From: Takakia lepidozioides
Taxonomy: Eukaryota; Streptophyta; Takakiopsida; Takakiales; Takakiaceae
DNA: 64,000 bases
Direction: 5' to 3'
NCBI GenBank assembly: GCA_030704615.1
Contig: CM060732.1
Location: 33,833,053 to 33,897,052, forward strand
A program made the translations under genes and the position numbers. Of the stretch, positions 21,490 through 31,721 are shown piece after piece. The notes beneath the pieces are model-generated. The model worked only from the letters and a program-made list of their open reading frames with translations, searched no databases and was not told where the DNA came from. Numbering within the stretch: position 1 is the stretch's first letter; each line of letters begins with the position of its first letter.

Positions 21490-24116
21490 CCTTGAATTAC
21501 CTGGAACCACCAAGTCATGCGGTTGAGCCACACATCCACTGCAGGGTCGGAAACTTCGAGTGGAAAAGACCACATTGTCCTTATGCTCTCGGATGCATTC
21601 CAGATCGACAGCCACCGTGTCTGCCATTTCCGATCCAATGTCAGGAGCTGGAAGAGAGGGGCTATTGCTAGGAAGGAACTTCAATGCATTGAAACCTCAC
21701 CTTATCTTTCGCCTCAACACATGCCGTTGAGAGGTGATGCAGTTTCTCCAATTGCATGGTCGGCTGCATGGCCCGAGAATAGTGTTTTGCAATCTCGGGG
21801 ATGAAGTCCTTTCCAAGTGCCGGATCTGCAATTGCCACCAGCTTCACAAGCTTTGACTTGTATTTGGTTCTGGACTTGACACCGGCTTCCTTCAAGTGCT
21901 CAGTCAATGACTGCAACGTTTTGACCTGCCCCTCACTTTCCATGAAGAAGCGTTTGGCATGGGCCAAATCCAGCTTGATGTTTGACTGCCAACAAAAACA
22001 TGCAGAAGCGTTACATTCGATTCATGTGGAAAGATTACTGGAAATTGGGGAAGGATGAGCAGAGGGAAATTGGAGGACGACTTACTTCGTATATCACCTC
22101 CACCATTCCATCCATAGTGAGATGATACCATGTCCGGTCTGTTTTTCAACGGCTTTCTGAATGAGCTCGGGCTCCAGCATTTCCGCAAACATCTGCGGAT
22201 CAGTGAGACCAGTTTTCCTCACCCTGTACAGCATATGTGTCATGTGGGTATGCACGTACGCATTCTCAGTGACCCTGCAAGGCACACTCTCCAGTTCAGT
22301 ACACGGAAGCACGGAAACAAACCAGAATGGAACCGAAATGCGGCACCGCATTTCGAACGTGCTAGGGAGGGTATGAGTATCTTACGAGTTGAGGTCCGCC
22401 ATGGCATTCTTGAGCAGGGAGGAGTCTGCCGCCTTCACCTTCAGGATGACACACTCCACCATGTAATGCCAGCCAATGTGCTTGGCATGGTTCTGCTTGA
22501 TGTACTCCCACCAGGCAAGAAGTCGGTGATTCCCGTCCCACACAAAGAACATTTTACCCAACATATGGCCGAAGTCTGGATCACCCTTCAGCGTCGCCTC
22601 GAATTCGTCGTTGCAAGTGTGCCAGTGGGTATCCCACGTTGACAATTCATCGGCAGTGGGTCCACGAGTTTCGCCATCCTCATTCTCAATGGAAACGTAA
22701 AACGCTGCCGATCCCAGACGGTACCCTTCTCGAAATGCGAACTTGAGCTTATCCACATCTCCGTGAAAGGCCTGCCTGACGATGGGAAGGGAGACCATGC
22801 GACAGAGTGGGATTCGAAGAGTCCGCTGGAATACCTTGCTGCCCAGAACTCTGCCAATGCTACTGTGTGTCTCCTCCAACATTTTATCCGCTGCACTTTT
22901 GAAATCCTCCGGAGACATGTCTGTAGGTGTCGGTAGTGGCTGAGCAGCTGGAGCATCCTCAACTGGAGCTGCACTCTGGGGCCTGTTTGCGGGCAATTTT
23001 GCCATTGCAGAGGCCTCCTCCGGGCCTGCTTGCTCATCGGTGGTGAGGTCTTGCTGCGAACGTTGAGCGGCAGCACCCTCCTCCGGTACCAAATTGACAA
23101 AAACGGTCGATCCCATTGCCTTCACTACAGCAGAGACGGCCCCAACATCTGCAGGCGGGAAATCCTCCAGGAACTGAGCTTCAGCTCGTGGAAGCGGTTT
23201 TGCGGGAGATTGTTCGGCCGTCGCCCTGATTGCCTTCTGCTTCCTCATCCTTGCAGGTGAAGGTGTCTTCTGCAATTGAATCTGTCATTTACCCTGCTGC
23301 TTCATTCGCGTTGGTGGGGGTGAAAAGGCCTGAGCCGGTTCAGAAACCAGTTGAGGGACGGGCTGCTTCTTCTTCGACTTTGCTGGAGAAGGGCCCGACC
23401 CCTGCTGGCGATTCTCCATGACCAAAGAACGCGAGTCGATCTCTGGGGCTTTGAACTTGCCCTTCGAAGCCGCGTCTTTGAAACACACAGGGCTAGGCCC
23501 GGCAGGAATACCCGCGCTCGGGGATCGGGTGGGTGTACGTGCTGCAGCTAGCTCCACGGACTCTTCCTGCGGCTCTTCGGATTCCTACAATCTCTCCAGC
23601 ACGTCCACATTTCCTGTTAGGCATGCAAACATGTTCTGCATTCAAGTCTCCTAGCATTCAGTCTAAGAATTACAGAAGCAAAATGGGGGGTTCGGTGCTC
23701 GATCAGCTGCGCGCAGCCCGATCGCATGGAGCTCTCACTGGTGGCTGGGTTGCCTGAGTGGCCTGCTGCTTGGAGATGACAATCTCCTCCTGTAGACGCA
23801 TCTGCTTCCTCCCCTTCGGCATTGGCCTACGTCCGAAGTATAATTTTCAGAGCTTGCGACGAGGTCTCCTGTCTGGTGCACGAACTCCCCCCCTCTCAGG
23901 TTCGAGCACATAAGAAGAACAGAGAGAGGGAAAAGGGGAGAAGAGTGCAGATGGAAAGGGCGCGAGAGGGGTGGCTGAGTAGACACGACAGAAGATGTAA
24001 CGGCAGTAATGCACCACTTCGATTCGAAAGGCTTCCATGAAAGTGTGTCCGCGTGGACTATGCGTCATTACGAAACTCCAATCGTCAAGGGTACGCCTGC
24101 CGTCCAAAACGAACAT
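21490..24116 (-). pseudogene. ParB-like transposon gene of element 2, 3' part missing
   Basis: Multi-exon gene on the minus strand. First conserved block: RPRRKL plus YFGRRPMPKGRKQMRL (about 23870-23780). An exon at 23557-23285 is K/P-rich. The large exon 23275-22388 ends MADLNS at a GTAAGA donor. The next exon after TTGCAG (about 22280) has VTENAYVHTHMTHMLYRVRK and TMDGMVEVIYE. The following exon from about 21985 has LAHAKRFFMESE and AIADPALGKDFIPEIAKHY. The last identified exon holds VWLNRMTWWFQ near 21505, with GTAATT after it. The matching segments in the 54-62 kb copy lead on to the methyltransferase exons, which are absent here. Confidence 0.65.
22388..23275 (-). CDS. Large exon with ParB-like (WDGNHR) domain
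   Basis: Open exon of about 296 residues. The first about 130 residues are low complexity (A/P/E-rich). The rest resembles a ParB/sulfiredoxin-type fold: an IPLCRMVSLP strand-helix start, a helix with KLKFAFREGYRLGSAAFYVS, the box-II-like motif MFFVWDGNHRLLAWWEYI, and a closing strand MVECVILKVK. ParB-like domains bind or cut DNA and are often joined to DNA methyltransferases in phages and bacteria. The assignment rests on the DGNHR motif and its context; fold prediction would settle it. The same region lies at 58980-59450 but is deleted in copy 1. Confidence 0.6.
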
Positions 24117-24279
24117 TAACCAACGGTCAGGCCGCGCCGCCTCTTGTCACTTCAGACACATGGAGAGCAGACAAGTGCCGCAATTCCGTTTGTCCACGTG
24201 TTCACATATCATGGCATTTCCGTCCCAGCGCTGGATGAATGAGAGTGGAAATTCCATTATGAAGAGTATGAAAGTCTTC

Positions 24280-25520
24280 CCCGGACGGAAATGCGGTGCC
24301 AGATTTCCGCCCCGTAGCTCCATGCCACGGATTGAAAACAGAAATGCGGCGCCGCATTTCCGTTCTGGAATGTCTGATGGCGGGACTCGGAAGGAATTGC
24401 GATCCCGCATTTCAGTTCCAGTGGATCAGGATTTTCACTCAGGACGGGAATGCGGTGCCGCAACTCCGTTCTTGACAGTATGAAACACTGCCCCGGACGG
24501 AAATGCGGTGCCGCATTCCCGTCCCACAGCTCACTGCCACAGATTGAAAACGGAAATGCGGCGCCGCATTTCCGATATGGAATGTCCGAAGGCGGGACTG
24601 GGCCGGAAATGCGGTGCCGCATTACAGTTCCGGTGGATCACGATTTGGACTTAGAACGGGAATTCGGTACCGAATTTCCGTGCTACAGAGTATGAAACAC
24701 TGCCCCGGTCGGAAATGTGGTGCCGCATTCCCGTCCCACAGCTCACTGCCACAGATTGAAAACGGAAATGCGGCGCCGTATTTCCGATCTGGAATGTCCG
24801 AAGGCGGGACTGGAACGGAAATGCGGCGCCGCATTTCCCATCTGGAATGTCCGAAGGCGGGACTGGGACGGAAATGCGGTGCTGCATTACAGTTCCGGTG
24901 GATCACGATTTGGACTTAGAACGGGAATTCGGTACCGAATTTCCGTGCTACAGAGTATGAAACACTGCCCCGGACGGAAATGCTGTGCCGCATTTCGGTC
25001 CAACAGCTCCAAGCCACGGGACTGGGACGGAAATGCGGTGCCGCATTACAGTTCCGGTGGATAATGATTTTGACTCAGAACGGGAATGCGGTGCCGAATT
25101 TCCGTTCTGCAGAGTATGATACGGTGCCCCGGACGGAAATGTTGTGCCGCATTTCAGTCCCCAAGCTCCATGCCACAGATTGAAAACGGAAATGCGGCGC
25201 CGTATTTCCGATCTGGAATGTCCGAAGGCGGGACTCGGACGGAAATGCGGTGCCGCATTAGAGTTCCGGTGGTTCACGGTTTTCAGTCGTAACGGAAATG
25301 CAGTATCACTTTTCCGTTCTGAAGAATATGAAGGTCTCTGGTGGACGGAAATGCGGTGCCGCATTTAAGTGGCACTGGTGCATGACTAAGATTCAAAATT
25401 GAAATGCGGCGCCGTATTTCCGTCCAACAGCAATCGAAAGTAGCACACCGGTCAGATATGGGTAACCTTTCTGGATTCCAATGAAAGAAATCGGACGGAA
25501 ATCCGGTACCGCATTTCCGA
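24280..25520. repeat. Palindrome array C
   Basis: About 20 palindromes with core GAAATGCGGCGCCGCATTTC or GGTGCC/GGTACC-centred variants and CGG/CCG outer arms. They sit in higher-order units of roughly 210-270 bp marked by AGTATGAAACACTGCCCCGG (about 24477, 24690, 24954; variant at 25113). The position matches array B: between divergent gene starts. The inner core equals that of array B except T/G next to the centre, while the flanks and spacers are unrelated. Confidence 0.92.
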
Positions 25521-25910
25521 ACTGGGTTGCGGGACCGCCTTCCCATTCATCCATGTGCAATGGGTTGCAGTGCTCCGAAACAACACAATTGCGGCCTGTG
25601 TTAATGAGCACAACTTGGGTATCTAACCGTTTTAACTAGCACCCCTGGCACTTGACAGTGCGAACGTTCATGTCTGCACCCCGAATACTACTTGATCCAC
25701 TGTCAGGAGATGTTATTTCGTCGCCGAATCGGCCATCATTGTGACACTTACTGCATATGGAATCACACCGCCCACCTTCATGCATGTAGCTTGAAACAAT
25801 ACTTCTACTTCAATCGGCAATGGACTCCGCATTACCACTGACGTGGTGCCTGTGAGCCTTGGTCTCTCGCTATACTGATCCCCGCACTTGCCAACTTCGT
25901 GCGGTCTTCG
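25521..25910 (+). promoter_or_regulatory. Leader of element 2 transposase
   Basis: About 390 bases without a gene between array C and the transposase ATG. Probably promoter and 5' untranslated sequence by position; no convincing TATA box or motif was singled out. Confidence 0.35.
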
Positions 25911-28000
25911 ATGGCTCCAAATTCCTACGCTATAGTTTGCTGTCCTCCCCAACTTGGGAGAGCCTGGATCCCAAACGAGGGAGGACTTTGCAGAGTGACT
26001 GAAACTTACCTTTGTTCTAAATTCAAGCTCAAACCGGGCACAGTTTATTTGGAAGAAGAAAGGAAGGATGTTTCTGGGCAGGTTGACGAGACCATTGTCG
26101 TGCTAGGTAACGACGGAGGTTGCAGAATGGAATGGCGCGTCCCCCCATCAGACACCATCCTGTACCGAGCTATGGGAATGCCCATTCCCTTTCCGAATCA
26201 GTCGCTGCCCACACCATCCACAAAGGAGTCCGGAAACCGACAGGCGGCCACTGCCAACAGAGAGGTGTGCAACGATAATCATTCCCGACCTGGACCGTCA
26301 AGACCCTCCATAGCTTCTCGTGTGGACGTATTCGACATTTCCGACGAGGAAGATGATTGCATTGAGGTACCCATGTCCTCCACACGGTCGTTCAAATCCG
26401 GCATGGACGTCTCTGTAGGTGCTACGCATGTGCCCTCGAGCATAACTCCAACCCGGTCCATTGTGCAGCTCCTACAACAACATCACCTCGATGGTTCTCG
26501 CTCCGAGCTGGCTGCTCTCGACTATGCCAAATTCCCGGTCAGAAAGGTAACGTTTCTGCCTCCCGAAGTCGATGGCAATGTCATCTTTGAGTTTCCACCT
26601 GTTTCTTCGTCAAACAAAGCCTCCGGGATGTTAACAGGCATGGATCAAAAGCATGACGGACACCCCTGGTGTGTGACGAAAACCAGTAGCACGAAAATTG
26701 CTGATGGTGTTCGTGTACGATATGTCCTCTGTGCGGGGAAGCTGAGGTGCCTCAATCCCACCTGCTTCCACTTTCTCTCCAAAGGAGGGCGGAGAAACGA
26801 GACGGATTGGACTGGCACAACGCATCATCCATTCATTGTCTCCAGCCAAGCTCCTGCGGGTTCTTTCAAGTGTGCACATTGCAAAGAACCACCGACGTGC
26901 ATGTCCATGTGCAGAGCCAAGCAATATTACGTAATCCATTTGCTCCCGGACTTGACTAGAGCTTGCATACACGTTGGGGTCCACTCCCACCCCTTGGCGA
27001 GAGGCAACATGCGTGAGGCTGTGCAGGAAGCACACGACATCATAAAAGAGGAGGTGAAATTGAGCCCCGGAGCCAGACCAAAGCAAATTCAGCTGAAGGC
27101 AGCCCACAAGATTGCTCTTGGCAAAATCATGTCTGTAGATGGTTCCGACCGAGAGCCCTTGACCGAAGACGAGATGCGTGACCTCTTGGAGTCCGTCTCG
27201 CACGTTGGTAGTCCGAATGTGCGGAATCACATCGTATCTTGCAAGCAGGAGTTCGGCAGGGGGTCGGACATGTACTCAATCCTGGAGGTGAAACGAATGA
27301 CTGGATATAATACATCCAAGGTAGCAGGTTTCTAGGGCAAGGCAGCGAATCCGATCATTGTTACATTTTCAAAATGTCGACGTGTGGGCCTGGGAGTGGA
27401 GTCAACTTGGTCACTCGCATGACAACTGGAAACTTGTCGAATGCTTGGGTGATGTTTGATCACATCAAGCGAATTACAAACCATCAGTGGGTGACTATGG
27501 GTGCGCATGTTTATGACTATCACTCCAAGAGGTTCATGACGATTGCAATCTGCGAGATGAAAGGGGAGGACACACTGTCCGAGATGCATCTGTGGGAGGG
27601 CATAAACGAGCAAATGGCAAGGGCGGGATTGCTAGAGCCCAATTTCAGGGGATTCATGGCAGACAACGCTCAGGCCAACTGGGCAGCGGTGCGGCGTGTG
27701 TACGGTGAGGACCCCAATGTTCCAATGGAGGGGAAAGAGAGATCCTGTGGATTCCATCGGATGCAGAGTCTATCTCACTACACTTCCAAATTTGTTGCTA
27801 GCTCATTCCAGGCTGAACACCGTGTCCTTTGTACGGCGTGGAAGGATGCACCCACATTTGATGACGCGGAGGTTAAGTTTGCTATCATCGAGGCTGGGTG
27901 GAACACGTCAGGTGCAGTGGAGACAACCAATCTGGGAGCATTGCACAGCTGGTTGGGGTGGTGGCATTTTCGGTATCGACAGTTCGGACAGTACATGCGG
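25911..28000 (+). pseudogene. MULE-like DDE transposase of element 2 (3' end in N block)
   Basis: The ATG at 25911 (MAPNSYAIVCCPP) aligns with copy 1. One frame runs to 27335; then losing one base near 27306 shifts it, and it resumes as the frame with FKMSTCGPGSGVNLV up to 28000. Parts: LEEERKD region; acidic DISDEEDDCIEVP; zinc-binding-like RVRYVLC, CLNPTCFHF, FKCAHCKEPPTCMSMC and ACIHVGVHSHP, which recalls the WRKY-GCM1/FLYWCH zinc region of MULE transposases; VKLSPGARPKQIQLKAAHK; and a DDE core with VMFDHIKRITNHQW and FMADNAQANW. The third acidic residue would fall in the N block. It is the cleanest of the three copies, with one frameshift in over 690 codons. Confidence 0.75.
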
Positions 28001-28500
28001 NNNNNNNNNNNNNNNNNNNNNNNNNNNNNNNNNNNNNNNNNNNNNNNNNNNNNNNNNNNNNNNNNNNNNNNNNNNNNNNNNNNNNNNNNNNNNNNNNNNN
28101 NNNNNNNNNNNNNNNNNNNNNNNNNNNNNNNNNNNNNNNNNNNNNNNNNNNNNNNNNNNNNNNNNNNNNNNNNNNNNNNNNNNNNNNNNNNNNNNNNNNN
28201 NNNNNNNNNNNNNNNNNNNNNNNNNNNNNNNNNNNNNNNNNNNNNNNNNNNNNNNNNNNNNNNNNNNNNNNNNNNNNNNNNNNNNNNNNNNNNNNNNNNN
28301 NNNNNNNNNNNNNNNNNNNNNNNNNNNNNNNNNNNNNNNNNNNNNNNNNNNNNNNNNNNNNNNNNNNNNNNNNNNNNNNNNNNNNNNNNNNNNNNNNNNN
28401 NNNNNNNNNNNNNNNNNNNNNNNNNNNNNNNNNNNNNNNNNNNNNNNNNNNNNNNNNNNNNNNNNNNNNNNNNNNNNNNNNNNNNNNNNNNNNNNNNNNN
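28001..28500. other. Block of 500 N
   Basis: Exactly 500 unknown bases, starting at a multiple of 500. It hides the junction between the element 2 transposase and a gypsy fragment. Confidence 0.99.
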
Positions 28501-29934
28501 AGCTTTTAGCTTCTTCGAAGAACTCTGGCTCCAAATCAGCTCCTACTTTCACCATTCTCGGTTCCTCCTGAGTTCCCACATTTACTTCTCTCACCTGCTC
28601 ATCAGCTGTGATTGTCCAACCAGTCACCACTTCATCCTTTAAGCTCACAGTGGCTGGTTCTTCTAGGATTTCTATCTCTCCCTCCTTTTCTTCATAGAAA
28701 TGTGGTGGGTAACAGTTGGTTTCCTCTTCAATTGGTGTTGCTGTCACTACACCACAGCAGATACCTCTCAAACAACTTAGGCTTTCCAACCGCATCTCTG
28801 CAACCTGCTCCCACTCTGGGTGTGCAGCAAATAGGGTAGCTTCCTGCTCCTCATCCAGTCCTCCCCTCCAGTCATACTCTCTGACTCCTCGAGGTCTTCT
28901 TGTAGCAGGTAATCTACTAGATTTCTTTGTGGTAATTTGTATCTCGTGCATCCCATTATGCACAGTTAGTAACTGAGAATTCCAGTCATGGAATACCCTT
29001 GCCTGTTTCAGCCACGGACGTCCCAATAATAAGGAGTAAGCCTCCATGACTTCATCCATTTTTAATACAGTTACTGTGATCATAAAGATCATTTTCTGTA
29101 TCTGTATCTTAACTCCTCTTATTAATCCCAATGGCTGTACACTTCTTTGATCTGCCATTGTTACTGTAAATGGGGCTGGTTTCATGTTACTTAGACCAAG
29201 CTTCTTCCTTAATTGGTCTGTCATGATATTTACTCCAGAACCACCATCTATCAGTACATCAGTTAGTTGTGTGCTTCCAATTCTCAATTGGATTACTGGC
29301 ATAGAATCATCAAAGTCCATGACTGGTTCTCGCCCTTCCGGCTTCACATTATAACTGGTCACCTTGCTGTTCAGGTCTGTGTTTCCTGTCTCTTGGGCAA
29401 TTCGATTGATTGCCTGATACAGCCTGTGCCTACAATAAGGTGCCACAGCTAATAGCTGTCCAATGGTAATTTCTGCTTTGGTCTGACATATTACTTCAGC
29501 CAAAGTCTCTTCATTACTTTGCATGTCTGCATCTTCTTTTTTCCTTTCTTCCTCACTCCCCTCTTTTTCTCCATCCGAATCAAAGGAATCTGCCACAGGA
29601 ATATCCGTACTCTTTTGCATTTCCCTTATAGTATCTGCCACTTCCTTGTGCAGTTCCTTCTCATCTTTCCAAGTCTTTTCATCTTCAGGCATATCATTGC
29701 CACTTCCATTCTCATCTTCTTCCTCTTCTACTGGAGGTATTAGTTTGGCTTTACTTCTTGTTACTATCATTGTACTTACTTCTGGTACAACACATGGCCT
29801 AACCATGTGAGCTGCCACCACTGGGCCCTCATTCACAGGAGCTCTCATCTCATTCTGGTGTCTAATCCAGAATGAACAGCCTGCCTTGCGATGTCCTGGC
29901 TGATTACAATAGTAACATAGCTCTTCACCATTGG
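28501..29934 (-). pseudogene. gag-pro: Gypsy gag-protease fragment, second lineage
   Basis: Uninterrupted minus-strand frame matching 32850-34200 of the plus-strand element at about 90 percent. It has the last zinc-knuckle residues, an acidic region (VADTIREMQKSTDIPVADS), the retropepsin site DVLIDGGSGVNIM, LLLGRPWLKQARVF, and the end of the protease-RT linker. It breaks off abruptly at about 29934, where a plus-strand RNase H fragment begins. Confidence 0.9.
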
Positions 29935-30154
29935 GTTACACTGTCAGTAACAACTACACCTATGCTGATTAACCCTCACTGGCATGTAGTATTCCATGTT
30001 CACTGCGATGCATCAGGAGAAGCGTTGGGAGCGGTGTTAGCCCAGAATGTTACAGGGAATATAGATTCACCTGTGTACTATGCTAGCCGGTTGATGAACA
30101 GTGCTGAGAGGAACTATAGCACAACGGAAAGAGAAGCATGGGAAGCACAACCAT
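29935..30154 (+). pseudogene. pol: Gypsy RNase H fragment
   Basis: Encodes LSVTTTPMLINPHWHVVFHV, then CDASGEALGAVLAQNVTGN and YYASRLMNSAERNYSTTERE, matching 35145-35340. It is a 220-bp piece in opposite orientation to the gag fragment on its left and directly abuts an LTR end on its right, so both junctions are rearrangement (or assembly) breakpoints. Confidence 0.88.
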
Positions 30155-30173
30155 GATTCACTAGCTGCAGGTC

Positions 30174-30782
30174 ATGACTGATAGTATTGAGCGGGCTGAG
30201 TACTTAGAGATTTCCAACTTTTCTATCTTGGAGTTTCCACCTCGGATATCGAAGGGATGGGTGAGTAAAAGCCATTCGACATTTGGCGACCATACTAGGG
30301 ACCTGGGTCATGAACAACCAGATGTGACAGGCATCTGGTGGGATCATGGTGGTTGGAGAATTAAAGAATTTGATATGAATCAAATTCCCTGTGAAACGGA
30401 GAAGGAAAGATTGTCCAAACAATTATTTCAGAGGTTCTTGGAATTGCCAAACGGTTGTAAAGAAAACATTCTTAAGAGAGTGCATGATGCTGACCCTGAG
30501 TAGGATCTGGAAAAAGGAGTGATAAAGATTTATCAGGTGGCCTGTAGAGGAAGAGCACGTTGGTTACCAACACAGGTTTATGTGATAGCATTGCTATCCA
30601 TTAAGGGAGTAGAGTTTGAAGGTTGGGAGGAAAGAAAGGTGAATGTTTATACTCATATGCATGAAGAGCTTGTACTGGTAAAGAATTGGATTCCAAAGGA
30701 TATTTTGTGGATCAAACTCACACCAAGAACAGCTTTCCCAGACTTGTTTGCCATATGGTTATATGGTAACGGAGACTTCTAG
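30174..30782 (+). pseudogene. Upstream frame of the second-lineage gypsy element
   Basis: Two consecutive open stretches in the same frame, split by an in-frame TAG at 30501, encode LEISNFSILEFPPRISKGWV, WWDHGGWRIKEFDMNQIPCE and a later KDILWIKLTPRTAFPDLF. The start lies within 20 bases of the LTR end. No domain is recognised. The beginning of the same frame occurs inverted at 38637-38519. It may be a gag extension or an accessory ORF. Confidence 0.5.
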
Positions 30783-30891
30783 TATAGCCAAGGGTGCATT
30801 GAAGCTTGAAAGAAACCCAGGCATATACGAGAGATACTACAGAAGAGAGTTTTGGTTATTGCCACATTAAAAGAAATGAAAGACATGGGAC

Positions 30892-31713
30892 ATGAGTGAT
30901 GAAAGAGAAGCTAGACTCCAGAGATATTCAGCAAAAAGAGAAAGTTATCTGAAAGCTAATTATCCATATCTTTGGGAGAGAGGAATAGACATAGGGGAAT
31001 CATCTGGACCTCTCACACCATTAAGATCAGAGAGTACATCACCCATACCGGAAGAACTAGAGTTGGATGCCACTCCTTCTTTTTCTTTGCAAGAAAGATT
31101 AAGGGAATTGGTACTGGAAGAAGATCAACCACGAGGTGAAAGATCTGAGGTACATCCCTGGATAAAAGATTTGACAGAAATCTTTGATAAGAGTTGGCAT
31201 GGAACACCAAAAGCAGGAACTCCAGTTTCTGAGACGGAAGCTGAAGAAGGAGGAGAGGATGTGGCAGAGCCAACGGAGAGTTCAGACTCTCCAACACCAT
31301 TGCAGTTGAGTTACATGAGTGAAGAAGAAACCCAAGGGCAGAACTTGGAGGATGAAAACAGAGAGAAGAAATTGGAAGAGGAAGAGTATGAAGAAGTAGA
31401 CCCAACAGCTGAGGTTGAGACTACAACCAGGACATCCCAACCCGTTGGACCTGGATCAAGTGCAGCACTTGGATCACAGGCCAACGAAGGTGTCGGCTCA
31501 GGGGGATCAGGCGGGTACCCTGGATCTGGCTCTGGGGGGACAGGGAGTGTGGGAAGTAGTGCAACTGGAGCTGGGAATACTGTGAATATCGTGGGGCCAG
31601 TAGCAGGGAGTGCTCAGGGGTCACCACTTGGTGGAAGTTCCACCACAACTACAACAGGTCCTCAAGGACCAGCACCAGCAAGGGGGCAACATCTGTCAGT
31701 GGGCAGAAGGTAG
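30892..31713 (+). CDS. Acidic and Gly/Ser-rich gag leader region
   Basis: About 273 residues: a charged start (DEREARLQRYSAKRESYL), a long glutamate-rich segment (VSETEAEEGGEDVAEP, then EEEEYEEVDPTAEVE) and a Gly/Ser/Thr-rich end (SGGSGGYPGSGSGG). No known domain; intrinsically disordered by composition. The gag frame at 31722 is already open upstream of its ATG, so a single indel near 31680 could make this the N-terminus of gag. Confidence 0.55.
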   Translation: MSDEREARLQRYSAKRESYLKANYPYLWERGIDIGESSGPLTPLRSESTSPIPEELELDATPSFSLQERLRELVLEEDQPRGERSEVHPWIKDLTEIFDKSWHGTPKAGTPVSETEAEEGGEDVAEPTESSDSPTPLQLSYMSEEETQGQNLEDENREKKLEEEEYEEVDPTAEVETTTRTSQPVGPGSSAALGSQANEGVGSGGSGGYPGSGSGGTGSVGSSATGAGNTVNIVGPVAGSAQGSPLGGSSTTTTTGPQGPAPARGQHLSVGRR

Positions 31714-31721
31714 GGCCACAG

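Larger units (their letters stand above)
21480..28000. mobile_element. Element 2: related transposon, methyltransferase end missing
   Basis: Same plan and orientation as copy 1: minus-strand ParB-like gene (21490-24116), palindrome array C (24280-25520), plus-strand transposase (25911 onward, running into the N block). Coding identity to copy 1 is moderate, so this is a sister family rather than a duplicate. The minus-strand gene stops after the exon equivalent to WMNRMTWWFQ. The array-A intron and methyltransferase exons are absent. Confidence 0.75.

Noticed and set aside
16140-25520. Regular palindromic repeats as a CRISPR array
   Set aside because: The spacers are themselves repeated, unit lengths vary, there are no cas genes, and the surroundings are plant transposons.
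27374-28642. Open frames running through the N blocks
   Set aside because: Unknown bases cannot support a frame; the parts on the two sides belong to different elements.
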